A stretch of 40,051 nucleotides of DNA from an uncultured Acidobacteriota bacterium (GTDB lineage Bacteria > Acidobacteriota > Terriglobia > Bryobacterales > Bryobacteraceae), in contig CADEFM010000010.1 of assembly GCA_902826605.1 (NCBI GenBank), positions 132,381 to 172,431 on the forward strand. The letters run 5' to 3'. The stretch's first letter is position 1. Each line of letters starts with the position of its first letter. The position numbers were made by a program, and so were the translations under genes. Below are positions 7,975-15,499 of the stretch, in pieces. Under the pieces are notes generated by a model. That model worked only from the letters and a program-made list of their open reading frames with translations. It ran no database searches and was not told the origin of the DNA.

Positions 7975-8118
7975 ATGATGGTGATCTTTCATCTCGACGT
8001 CACGCTGGTGGACGCGCGCAGGCAAGCGGTCTTGTGCGATTCGAACATCAAGCTAAACGACCCTAGGTCCCTTCGGTGTGCCGAAGGATCGGTGATGCCC
8101 GAACCCATTCGGGCTTAG
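7975..8118 (+). CDS. Possible 47-codon leader ORF upstream of dehydrogenase
   Basis: An open frame runs from the ATG pair at 7975/7978 to a TAG at 8116-8118, 2 bases before the ATG of the dehydrogenase gene. The predicted peptide begins MMVIFHLDVTLVDARRQAVL and ends PEPIRA. Two perfect hairpins fall inside its last third. The placement is what one expects for a coupled upstream ORF whose translation opens the downstream start. No homologue is recognised and no strong ribosome binding site is present, so this may be a chance frame. Confidence 0.3.
   Translation: MMVIFHLDVTLVDARRQAVLCDSNIKLNDPRSLRCAEGSVMPEPIRA
8070..8114 (+). promoter_or_regulatory. Two tandem hairpins before the dehydrogenase start
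   Basis: The first is CCTTCGG (8070-8076), loop TGTG, CCGAAGG (8081-8087). The second is GCCCGAA (8097-8103), loop CCCA, TTCGGGC (8108-8114). Both stems are 7 bp and perfect and are separated by 9 bases. The second ends 6 bases before the ATG at 8121 and would hide any ribosome binding site. No U-tract follows, so a translational control element is more likely than an intrinsic terminator. Confidence 0.45.
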
Positions 8119-8120
8119 CT

Positions 8121-8987
8121 ATGGGTGAAACTTCACGCAAGCTTCTCTTGGGCCTGATCGGCGCGGGAATTCAAGCCTCCCGCACCCCAGCGATGCAAGA
8201 ACAGGAATCGGCGGAGCATGGTATCCGCTGCATTTATCAGCTGATCGACATTGAAAAGCTCCACCTTCCGTTGGGGTGGCTGCCGGAGTTACTGGTTGGC
8301 GCGGAGCGGATGGGATTTTCGGGATTGAACGTCACCCATCCTTGCAAACAAGAAATCATGCGGCACTTGACGGACCTCTCCGGCGATGCCCGAACCGTGG
8401 GCGCTGTGAATACGATCCTGCTGCAGGATGGCAGGCGGATCGGGCATAACACGGATTGGTGGGGATTTGCGCAAGGTTTGCGTTTTGGCCTGCCGAACGC
8501 GGGCCTGAATCGCGTAGTGCAGCTAGGCGCCGGCGGCGCTGGCGCCGCCACTGCCTACGCTGCCTTGCGCCTGGGTGTCAAACATCTTACCGTCTTCGAT
8601 CTTGACAGTGATCGCGCAGAAGCACTTGCCGAGAATCTGGAGTTGCATTTTGGCGGTGACCGCATCCATGCGGGCGAGAATATTGCGGCATCCATGAAGG
8701 GCGCGGATGGCTTGATCCACGCTACACCCACGGGAATGATCAAATATCCAGGCCTGCCGGTGGAGGAAGCACTCCTGCGCTCGGATTTGTGGGTGGCTGA
8801 CATCGTGTATTTTCCGATGGAGACCGAACTGTTGCGAACGGCGCGCCGCATGGGATGCCGCACGCTCGATGGAGGGCGTATGGCGGTGCATCAAGCCGCA
8901 AAATCGTTCGAATTGTTCACCGGCTTGCCTGCGGATGCGGAACGTATGGGGCGGCACTTCGCGGCGTTTGGGGGTGGGTCTGTGTGA
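8121..8987 (+). CDS. Quinate/shikimate dehydrogenase family protein (AroE-like)
   Basis: A 288-residue NAD(P)-dependent dehydrogenase of the shikimate dehydrogenase superfamily. It catalyses interconversion of shikimate (or quinate) and the 3-dehydro acid. Visible are the substrate motif LNVTHPCKQ with the catalytic Lys76, NTDWWGF with Asp112, and a nucleotide loop GAGGAG at residues 136-141. The next strand ends in VFDLD with Asp160, which favours NAD+ over NADP+. The C-terminal stretch VYFPMETELLRTARRMGCRTL followed by GRMAVHQA and FELFTGL resembles the Corynebacterium quinate/shikimate dehydrogenase more than classic AroE, as far as memory allows. The ATG at 8121 is chosen because the conserved GLIGAG begins at residue 11. 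A hairpin sits where a ribosome binding site would be expected. Confidence 0.85.
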   Translation: MGETSRKLLLGLIGAGIQASRTPAMQEQESAEHGIRCIYQLIDIEKLHLPLGWLPELLVGAERMGFSGLNVTHPCKQEIMRHLTDLSGDARTVGAVNTILLQDGRRIGHNTDWWGFAQGLRFGLPNAGLNRVVQLGAGGAGAATAYAALRLGVKHLTVFDLDSDRAEALAENLELHFGGDRIHAGENIAASMKGADGLIHATPTGMIKYPGLPVEEALLRSDLWVADIVYFPMETELLRTARRMGCRTLDGGRMAVHQAAKSFELFTGLPADAERMGRHFAAFGGGSV

Positions 8988-9167
8988 ATCTAGCTCGTGT
9001 TGAAGCTGCGCTAGTTGCAGCGCCGCGGCTAGCCCTTTATCGGAGTGCATACGACAGTGGACCCGGCCATGTAGTAATTTGCCGGGGAAGAGAAAGCATC
9101 GAATAAAGAAACTCTAGCGCTGGGCAAGGTTATAGGTCACCCTGCTGCCGGAGAGCGATGAACCACG

Positions 9168-9743
9168 CTAAGGCAGACGTCCGGCCAAATCCAGCGCCAG
9201 CACGTCGGCTCGCCGGGCCAGGTTGACAGCAGTGACCAGGTCTTGCTCGCGTGTTTGCTCGGCTTGGCGTAGGAAAGTCCGGATTCGATTGGCGGCCTCG
9301 GTCTGTTCCGCGTTCAGATTCTTTCCCATGATCACGGCCAACGTTCTCCTGACTCGTTCCAGACTCTCATCGAGCGCTTTATTATATTCCCTCAGCTGTT
9401 CCGCGGTGAAAATCTGTCCCAGTCTGGGCGTCGCTAGCGGCTCTGGTTCCGGTGTCGGCGGTGGTTGGACCTTCGGCGCGGCGATTACTGGGCGCTTTAC
9501 AGGCGCGGGCGGCGGCGGCGGAAAGGAAAGCGCAGGCAAATTGTCGGCATATTCCGGCGGACGAATCTCCGCATCGAAATCCACCGTTGGTGGCTCGGGC
9601 AGTTCCGGTTGGGGAGGAAGGCTCACCGTACGGACACGCACCGGCGGCGGCACGAATACACGCGGCGGTTTCTTTCGGAAAAGGCATCCCTGCATTGCGA
9701 TCGCAAGCATCAATACGCTGCAAATGTGGTAGCGGCTAGCCAT
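9168..9743 (-). CDS. Proline-rich putative lipoprotein
   Basis: The ATG at 9743 overlaps the end of the histidine kinase gene by 8 bases. The product is 191 residues. It opens with a hydrophobic segment ending MQGC with Cys20, a somewhat atypical lipobox. A long Pro-rich linker (residues about 25-115, with several PPP and PEP runs) follows, then a helical C-terminal region (FTAEQLREYNKALDESLERVRR...) of about 75 residues that may be a coiled coil. The arrangement suggests an outer-surface or periplasm-spanning lipoprotein with an alpha-helical end. As the third gene of a regulator-kinase operon it may be a signal accessory, which is inference. No family is recognised. Confidence 0.7.
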   Translation of the reverse strand: MASRYHICSVLMLAIAMQGCLFRKKPPRVFVPPPVRVRTVSLPPQPELPEPPTVDFDAEIRPPEYADNLPALSFPPPPPAPVKRPVIAAPKVQPPPTPEPEPLATPRLGQIFTAEQLREYNKALDESLERVRRTLAVIMGKNLNAEQTEAANRIRTFLRQAEQTREQDLVTAVNLARRADVLALDLAGRLP

Positions 9744-11331
9744 GGCGCGCGAGGGCGGGGAAGTGCAGGCGGAAAGTTGTCCCCTTTCCATTTTCGCTCG
9801 TAAACTCGACAGTACCATTATGGAGTTGTACGGCGCGGAACGTCATGGCCAAGCCTATGCCCGATCCTTTTTCCTTAGTCGTGAAGTAAAGTTGAAACAC
9901 TTTGTCGCGCAAATCGGGAGGGATCCCTGGACCGTTGTCGGAAATTTCCAGCACCACCGACGAGCCACCCTGCTCCCCGGCGTGCCGAAGGGCATCGTAC
10001 AGCTCTACGCGTAGTCTGCCTGCAACCTCCACGGTTTGGGTGGCCTTCATGGCGGTCATCGCTTCGAATGCGTTTGTGATCAGATTCAATACGGTTTGCT
10101 TGAGGAGGTCGGCGTCTCCTTGAATGTGAGCAAGGTGCGCGGGGATACTCAATTGGACCTCGATACCGGCGGTACGCGCCTGCGGCCTGACCAGGTTCAC
10201 GACGTCGGCCACCAGCGCGGCCAGATCCACTTCGGTGAAGCGGACGTCCAGAGGACGGGAAAAATCCAGGAACGTCTTCACAACGCGATCCAAACGCCGG
10301 ACCTCCCGCGACAGGATGTCAATTTCCGGAATCATTTCGTGTTCGGAATCCTCGGCGCGTGCTCGCAGCAGATCCAAACGCAGTGAGATAGCGTTTAACG
10401 GATTCTTAATCTCATGAGCCACTCCGCCAGTCAGCCGGCTAATGGCAGCCAGCCGGGTGGCGACGTCCAACTGGGACGCCATACGGTCCACGAGTTCATC
10501 CAGGCTCGGCTTGGAGGGTGGCGAATCATGACCCACATTGCTGAACTGTTGCCCCAGCAGCTTGAGTTTGCTTTCCACGGCTGCGAACTCCTTGAGTTCT
10601 CCACCGCTCTCAGTGGCAGTATCTTCGCCGCGGAAATTACCCTGCGCGATGCGGTCGATCGTTTGTTCAATACGCCGTACGGGACGCAGCACGTGGCTAG
10701 TGACAATCGCTGTAAGCAAGAGAGAGATGAAAAGAGCGCCACCTGAAATGGCTCCCAATTTCTGCAACTCGGGCAGCACCGCGCTGCGTAATAGCACACT
10801 GGAGGTGACCACCTGGATCGTGAAAACAGGCTGTACCTGCCCCGCAATGCCCAGCGGGACCACCACTTGGTAGTCCCGGCCCTGACTGAGCAGTTCCCTC
10901 CAGCGCCGATAGAACGGAAGTGCCTGCCAGCGGACAAAGTCGCCCAGCTGCGGCAAAGGCTCTCCCACGCGTGTCGGGTTCGAAGACGCCACGATCCCGC
11001 CGTCCTCCGCCGCGATGTTGATCTCTACCAGCGCGGGAGAGAGCGCCATGGTTCGCTCGAGCAGCGCCGACACATCGCGGTCCGCTGCGGCGATGGTGCG
11101 CCACATCGTCTTGGTTTCTTCAAGCGTGGTGGGGGGCGGGTATTCACCGGAATGTTGCCGGATGTGGTCGATCAGGAACGCGTTCACTTGCTGGCTGGAA
11201 AGTTCACCGCGCTCCAGCGCGTTGGCCGATAGGGTGTTCACTAGACTGTTGAGATACAAACCGGAAAGCGCCAGCGCCGCCAGTGTCACCAGGACCACGG
11301 TGAGCAGAACTAGTCGGACCCGCAGTGACAT
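9736..11331 (-). CDS. Membrane sensor histidine kinase
   Basis: A 531-residue two-component sensor. A transmembrane helix at about residues 7-27 is followed by an extracytoplasmic region (about 30-190, sensor fold not recognised) and a second helix at about 192-212. A HAMP segment (VLRPVRRIEQTIDRIAQGNF) leads to the dimerisation domain with the phosphorylated His306 in GGVAHEIKNPLNA. The ATPase domain shows an N-box (NLITNAFEAM), DNGPGIPP and a G2 box GSGIGLAM. It starts 3 bases after the stop of the response regulator gene, so the two are clearly a pair. The kinase resembles NtrB/AtoS-type kinases that pair with sigma-54 activators. The stimulus is unknown. Confidence 0.93.
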   Translation of the reverse strand: MSLRVRLVLLTVVLVTLAALALSGLYLNSLVNTLSANALERGELSSQQVNAFLIDHIRQHSGEYPPPTTLEETKTMWRTIAAADRDVSALLERTMALSPALVEINIAAEDGGIVASSNPTRVGEPLPQLGDFVRWQALPFYRRWRELLSQGRDYQVVVPLGIAGQVQPVFTIQVVTSSVLLRSAVLPELQKLGAISGGALFISLLLTAIVTSHVLRPVRRIEQTIDRIAQGNFRGEDTATESGGELKEFAAVESKLKLLGQQFSNVGHDSPPSKPSLDELVDRMASQLDVATRLAAISRLTGGVAHEIKNPLNAISLRLDLLRARAEDSEHEMIPEIDILSREVRRLDRVVKTFLDFSRPLDVRFTEVDLAALVADVVNLVRPQARTAGIEVQLSIPAHLAHIQGDADLLKQTVLNLITNAFEAMTAMKATQTVEVAGRLRVELYDALRHAGEQGGSSVVLEISDNGPGIPPDLRDKVFQLYFTTKEKGSGIGLAMTFRAVQLHNGTVEFTSENGKGTTFRLHFPALARHG

Positions 11332-11334
11332 GGG

Positions 11335-12792
11335 CTAGCCGGCGTCCTGCGTGCCGTATTCGCGCAGCTTGTTAAAGAGAGTTTTTTGGCTGATACCAAG
11401 GATGTCGGCGGCACGCGTGCGATTGTTCTTGGTATGTTCGAGCGTTAGCTCAATCAAGCCGCGTTCTGCTTGCTCAATGGTAGATCCCACGAGAACACGA
11501 AGCTCGTGCGCCGCGCCTGTAATGCCCGCCGGACCTTCCATCGCAATCCCGGCCGCGGTTCCGCTCATAGACATGCCCATGGGAGCGGCTACGGCGAAAG
11601 CCTGTCCGCCGAAGTTCGGGGGAAGATGTGCAGCCTTAATGGGGCCCTCCGCCGCCAAGATCACGGCACGCTCAATCACGTTGCGAAGCTCACGCACGTT
11701 GCCCGGCCAGGCATACGCGGTCAGCCGGCTCAGGACTTCCGCATCAGCTTCCGTGACTTTCGTGCCATGCTTGCGGTTGATGTCGGCGAGCAGTGCGCTC
11801 AGCAGTGCCGGGATGTCCTCCTTGCGTTCCCTCAATGCTGGGAGAGGAATGGGAAACACGTTCAAACGGTAAAACAAATCCTCGCGAAACTTCCCATCGC
11901 GCATGGCGGCGTCGAGTGGAGCGTTGGTGGAGGCGATCACGCGCACATCCAGTTGAATTTCATTTTTTCCGCCCAGCCGCCGCACGCGCTGATCTTCCAG
12001 AACGCGCAGAAGCTTGGCTTGCGTGCCCAGTGGCATGTCGCCGATTTCATCCAGCAGAACCGTGCCATTCTGCGCCAGCTCAAAGCATCCAGCCCTGCGT
12101 TCTAGAGCTCCGGTGAACGCCCCCTTTTCGTGGCCGAACAATTCGCTTTCGATCAGCGTATCCGGCAGCGCGGCGCAGTTGATGGCGACGAATGGACTGG
12201 CGCGGCGCGGGCTGAGTGTGTGAATCGCACGCGCCGCCAGTTCTTTTCCCGTTCCGCTTTCGCCCGTGACGAGAACCGCTGCGCGGCTGGGAGCCACTTG
12301 CTGAATGAGAGCGAACACTTCCTGCATGCGCGGAGAGGCGCCGGTCATTTCACCCAAGACGCCGTGGTAGCTGAGTTGGCGTTCCAATCGCTCTGCATGC
12401 TCGGCCAGCCTCTCCTGCGCCGCCGCGCGCTCGATGAGCATACGCAGCGCTTGGGACTGAACGGGTTTTTCCAGGAACCAGAAAGCTCCCAGATCGTGAA
12501 TAGCGGCCACGGCGCTTTCCAGATTGCCGAAGGCGGTTTGTACGATCGCGGGGGGGCCGCCGCCCTGCTCCTTGAGCCGCTTCAGGAGTTCCCGTCCGTC
12601 CATGCGCGGCATCATCATGTCGGTGACGATTACGTGCACGGGCGTGGCGGCCAACCGATCGAGCGCTTCCTGGCCGTCGGCGGCGGTTTCCACGGCATAG
12701 CCCCACAATGCCAGCATGCTGGCGAGCGCGGTACGCTGGCTCTCTTCGTCGTCTACGACCAGGACGCGCGTGGTTGCTCTTGAGGTTTCCAT
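11335..12792 (-). CDS. Sigma-54-dependent response regulator (NtrC family)
   Basis: A 485-residue activator with three domains. The receiver has acidic residues DDE at 14-16, the phosphorylation site Asp58 in VIVTDMMMP, and Lys109 in FLEKP. The AAA+ domain has Walker A GESGTGKE (177-184) and the sigma-54 contact loop GAFTGA (224-229), plus LLDEIGDMP as Walker B. The C-terminal Fis-type helix-turn-helix contains NRTRAADILGISQKTLFNKL. A Gly/Met/Ala-rich linker near residues 400-430 separates the last two. It activates sigma-54 promoters on phosphorylation by the adjacent kinase. It is the first gene of the operon, diverging from a secreted-protein gene. Target promoters cannot be deduced from the window. 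Confidence 0.95.
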   Translation of the reverse strand: METSRATTRVLVVDDEESQRTALASMLALWGYAVETAADGQEALDRLAATPVHVIVTDMMMPRMDGRELLKRLKEQGGGPPAIVQTAFGNLESAVAAIHDLGAFWFLEKPVQSQALRMLIERAAAQERLAEHAERLERQLSYHGVLGEMTGASPRMQEVFALIQQVAPSRAAVLVTGESGTGKELAARAIHTLSPRRASPFVAINCAALPDTLIESELFGHEKGAFTGALERRAGCFELAQNGTVLLDEIGDMPLGTQAKLLRVLEDQRVRRLGGKNEIQLDVRVIASTNAPLDAAMRDGKFREDLFYRLNVFPIPLPALRERKEDIPALLSALLADINRKHGTKVTEADAEVLSRLTAYAWPGNVRELRNVIERAVILAAEGPIKAAHLPPNFGGQAFAVAAPMGMSMSGTAAGIAMEGPAGITGAAHELRVLVGSTIEQAERGLIELTLEHTKNNRTRAADILGISQKTLFNKLREYGTQDAG

Positions 12793-12843
12793 CTTATTCT
12801 ATTGTGCCAGCCGATGCCGCATAATACTGGAGAGGGAGATATT

Positions 12844-13599
12844 GTGCGATTCAAATGGATGATTTCGGTCTGCGGACTGTTGCTTTTCTCGATGATTTCT
12901 CGCGCGCAAACGTTACCCCGCCGCGCGTCCATCAGCGGCGACGGTCAAGCGCGGGAAGGCAAGTGCACCATCGAAGTGGTAGTGGATGAAATCGCCGAAG
13001 TGGAGATCCGCGGCGAAAACGGCCTGCTCCGCAATTTGTCCGGCCGCCCCGCGCAGTGGCGCCGTTTCCAATGCAATGCGCCCATGCCGCTGGTTCCGCT
13101 GGGATTCCGCTTCCAAGGCGTGGATGGCCGCGGAAAGCAGCAGTTGGTGGAGAACCCGTCTTCTAGTGGGACGGTAATCATCCGAATCGAGGATGACAAG
13201 GGTGGAACAGAAGGTTATACCTTCGACGTGATGTGGACCGGCGCTGGCGATCCCCGGCAGGCGAAGGGCGGTTTCGGAGGAGGCATTGGAGGTGGCCGGG
13301 ACTCTGACTTCAACCGAGATCGAGGAGGCCGCGGCTTTGGCGCGCGCACTGGATTCGATGAAGGAATGCGATCCTGCGAAGACGCCGTGATCGATCAGGC
13401 GCTGGATCGCCTCCACCCGCAGGTGATCGTCATACGCCGCACGGCGAGCGACGACAACCCGGGCCGTAACGACTGGATCGTGGGTACTTTTGAAGTGCGC
13501 CGCGGCCGCGATTGGGATCGCTATCGGTTTGAATGCTTGGTGAATTTCAACAGCGGACGCGCGAGGGACGTGAGCTTTCAACCGGCGGGACGGCGATAG
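12844..13599 (+). CDS. Secreted glycine-rich two-domain protein
   Basis: The GTG at 12844 is preceded by GGGAG at 8 bases and opens a signal peptide (VRFKWMISVCGLLLFSMISRAQ), so it is preferred over the upstream frame opening at 12802. The 251-residue protein has an N-terminal beta-rich region with EGKCTIEVVVDEIAEVEIRG and RPAQWRRFQCNAPMP. A Gly/Arg/Asp-rich linker (around GGFGGGIGGGRD and DRGGRGFGART) follows. A C-terminal domain then begins RSCEDAVIDQAL and contains WIVGTFEVRRG and YRFECLVNFNSGRARDV. Four cysteines, two per domain, could form disulfides. I recognise no named family; similar proteins are, I believe, common in acidobacteria. An imperfect CATAAT at 12820 might be its -10 element. 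Confidence 0.75.
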   Translation: MRFKWMISVCGLLLFSMISRAQTLPRRASISGDGQAREGKCTIEVVVDEIAEVEIRGENGLLRNLSGRPAQWRRFQCNAPMPLVPLGFRFQGVDGRGKQQLVENPSSSGTVIIRIEDDKGGTEGYTFDVMWTGAGDPRQAKGGFGGGIGGGRDSDFNRDRGGRGFGARTGFDEGMRSCEDAVIDQALDRLHPQVIVIRRTASDDNPGRNDWIVGTFEVRRGRDWDRYRFECLVNFNSGRARDVSFQPAGRR

Positions 13600-13610
13600 C
13601 CTGCCCCGCG

Positions 13611-13629
13611 AGCCGCATCCTTAGCGGCT
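13611..13629 (+). terminator. Possible hairpin terminator
   Basis: AGCCGC and GCGGCT pair around a 7-base loop, 12 bases after the stop of the glycine-rich protein gene. A short pyrimidine-rich stretch (GTTGCTTTC) follows, but no real U-tract. The rest of the 264-base gap up to 13863 shows no further structure that I can support. Confidence 0.3.
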
Positions 13630-13863
13630 GTTGCTTTCGAGATGCACCTCTTGCGCGCAATCCGCCGACGAAATAGTTTGTCCATCCTAGCGGCGCGATT
13701 TGAATTCTACTCCCATCACTTCCCTGTTTCCAGCGGGAATTGGCATGCGGATGACTGTGCAAGACGGGCTGTCCCAATCATCTTGCAGGCCGACCTTTTC
13801 CTGCTCATTTCGGAGGCGTCTTCGGACGATATGGTGATATGCTGTAAGTGAAAAGAGGACCTG

Positions 13864-14178
13864 TTGGACGATCGTCTGAAAGATCTGATGAAGGAACTCG
13901 GTGAAGCGATTAACGAGTCGCTTTCGGATTCCGATCGCATCGCCGCCGCAATTGGTGAAATTAAACGGGCCGGATACGATGTGTTTCTGGTCCTTGAAGC
14001 GACGATCGGCTTCAACAAGCGCGAGGAAGGTGATGAAACGGAGGAGGGCGAAACCGTTGAACTCGATCATGCCCCGGACGCTCCTGCCCGCCGCAAGTTG
14101 AGCAAAATCAAGCTCACCTCGCAGGATCAGAAATTCCTCCGCGCGATGAAAATTTCCATCGAAGAAGAGAAGCACTAG
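13864..14178 (+). CDS. Small acidic hypothetical protein
   Basis: A 104-residue cytosolic protein with a TTG start preceded by AGAGGA at a proper distance; an in-frame ATG at 13888 (MKELGEA) is the alternative. The first half (DDRLKDLMKELGEAINESL, then RIAAAIGEIKRAGYDVFLVLEATIGF) looks alpha/beta. The middle is strongly acidic (EEGDETEEGE), and the tail SQDQKFLRAMKISIEEE is helical and charged. I do not recognise the family with confidence, although similar small proteins are, I believe, frequent in acidobacteria. It stands alone, converging with the RodZ-like gene. Confidence 0.65.
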   Translation: MDDRLKDLMKELGEAINESLSDSDRIAAAIGEIKRAGYDVFLVLEATIGFNKREEGDETEEGETVELDHAPDAPARRKLSKIKLTSQDQKFLRAMKISIEEEKH

Positions 14179-14215
14179 TTACTGTCGATTCTATACTCCG
14201 CCGGATGCTAGCGCC

Positions 14216-14244
14216 GTTCCCAACGCCCTCCGGCGAAGGGGAAC
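14216..14244. terminator. Stem-loop between convergent genes
   Basis: GTTCCC (14216-14221) pairs with GGGAAC (14239-14244), and inside it CGCC pairs with GGCG around a CTCC loop. It lies midway between the stops at 14178 and 14284, so it could end transcription from both sides. No U-tract follows in either direction. Confidence 0.4.
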
Positions 14245-14283
14245 TCGAGAAGTTGGCTATGAGTTGCCTGTAGAGGGTGAGTT

Positions 14284-15246
14284 CTAGAGAGTCTTGGAAG
14301 GCGACAGGATCTCGAAATTCCCAGGCGTCAGCAACACAGTTCGAACTTCGCCGCGTCCACCGATCGGCCCTAAGGATTTCCCGTTCCAGCGGATTTCCAC
14401 TCCCCCAGCGTTGCCGATCCGAAGAGTAGCCTTTTCCACGCCCGATACCGTCTTCGATTCGCTGGCATGCAAGACGCCGGAAAAGATCTGATGGCCACTG
14501 GACGTGATAGAGAGCCAGGTCTGTTCAGTGGCGGAGAGGCTCAATTCCACGGAGGATTCTGAGGTGGGAACGACGCTCGCAACGGGCGCTGGCGGTGGAC
14601 CGCTCTTTTTCGTTTCAGGGATTGCATCACCATTCGATAGGCCCGTTGCATCGGCGCCAGCGGCGGGGAGCTCTTCGCTGACGGCAGGGGCAACTACGGC
14701 GCTCGGCGCTGGATCAGGAGCCTGGTGAACAGTGGCCGCCGCGGGTATGGTGGCGTCGGAACTTCCGTTCCACCACGCATAGACTCCGGAACAACCCACC
14801 AACGCGAGAATCAGCAGCGAGACCGGCCAGCGCATGCCCAGACGGGAGAGGTATGACTGGTTGACCGCTTCCACCAACGGATCTAGTGTTCGAACCGGGG
14901 CTGGCTCCGCCGCCGGCTCTTGCGCGGCGTGCGCGGGAGCGTCTGGTTCCGCGTTAGCTCCGCGAGTCATTGCGTCCACGGCCGGCATCAGGCCTTCCAG
15001 GTTTACGCCAAGCAGAGTGGCATATTGCCGTACGAAGCTACGATAAAAAAAAGTACCTGCTGGAAGATTCTTCAGGTCATCGTCTTCGATGGCATGTAAA
15101 TAACGCTGCATGAGACAGAGTTCTTCGGCGATATCCACCACCGCCCGATTTTGGCTCTCTCGCGCCGCGCGGAGCAGTTTTCCAACCGAAACCAGCAATT
15201 CAGGGCTGGTTAAATTCGTATGGGACGGAACAGCAGAAGGTACCAT
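14284..15246 (-). CDS. RodZ-like helix-turn-helix membrane protein
   Basis: A 320-residue protein with the RodZ layout. An N-terminal helix-turn-helix of the HTH_25 type lies in about residues 15-80 (VGKLLRAARESQNRAVVDIAEEL and the conserved FYRSFVRQYATLLG). A single transmembrane helix (WPVSLLILALVGCSGVYAWW) follows, then a Pro/Ala-rich periplasmic linker and a C-terminal beta domain of the DUF4115 type (VELSLSATEQTWLSIT ... VRTVLLTPGNFEILS). RodZ links the MreB cytoskeleton to the cell-wall elongation machinery, with the helix-turn-helix binding MreB rather than DNA. Acidobacteria carry several such proteins, so the gene symbol is withheld. The ATG at 15246 is chosen over a GTG two codons upstream. 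Confidence 0.8.
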   Translation of the reverse strand: MVPSAVPSHTNLTSPELLVSVGKLLRAARESQNRAVVDIAEELCLMQRYLHAIEDDDLKNLPAGTFFYRSFVRQYATLLGVNLEGLMPAVDAMTRGANAEPDAPAHAAQEPAAEPAPVRTLDPLVEAVNQSYLSRLGMRWPVSLLILALVGCSGVYAWWNGSSDATIPAAATVHQAPDPAPSAVVAPAVSEELPAAGADATGLSNGDAIPETKKSGPPPAPVASVVPTSESSVELSLSATEQTWLSITSSGHQIFSGVLHASESKTVSGVEKATLRIGNAGGVEIRWNGKSLGPIGGRGEVRTVLLTPGNFEILSPSKTL

Positions 15247-15340
15247 ATGCACAAGGATCGGCGGCTTACCGTTGCGGCATCGACTGTTTTGAGATATTTT
15301 GGACGGTTTATTTTGACCTAGAACAAAATTAAGTTGTTGA

Positions 15341-15398
15341 TCTTAGGCTACTCTAAGAGTCCGCCATGTCCGCATTCAGTATCGTTCGCCTGCAGGCG
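15341..15398. other. Gap with a small hairpin and a 12-bp palindrome
   Basis: The 253-base gap between the RodZ-like gene and the next stop contains a hairpin (TCTTAG, 6-base loop, CTAAGA, 15341-15358) and a perfect palindrome CGCCTGCAGGCG (15387-15398). The stretch 15285-15345 is AT-rich and probably carries the promoter of the RodZ-like gene. No RNA gene is recognisable on either strand. Confidence 0.3.
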
Positions 15399-15499
15399 CG
15401 ACCATCCAAAGCGTAGTGCCGAGCTCGTTGTTATTTTTGCTTCGCGGGCAAGATCCTTAGTTCTTGATAGCAGGTCTTGCTTTAACTGCTTCAATCCGC

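Noticed and set aside
12130..12783. Plus-strand 217-codon frame
   Set aside because: It lies opposite the receiver and AAA+ domains of the NtrC-type regulator and is a shadow of high-GC codon bias.
12793..12843. Sigma-54 promoter for the regulator operon
   Set aside because: A TGGCAC occurs on the minus strand, but no GC-containing -12 element follows at the right distance.
15366..15416. 16-codon frame beginning ATGTCCGCATTC in the gap before the RodZ-like gene
   Set aside because: No ribosome binding site, no context and a length expected by chance.
15247..15499. A tRNA or small RNA in this gap
   Set aside because: No cloverleaf or T-loop motif was found on either strand; only a small hairpin and a palindrome are visible.
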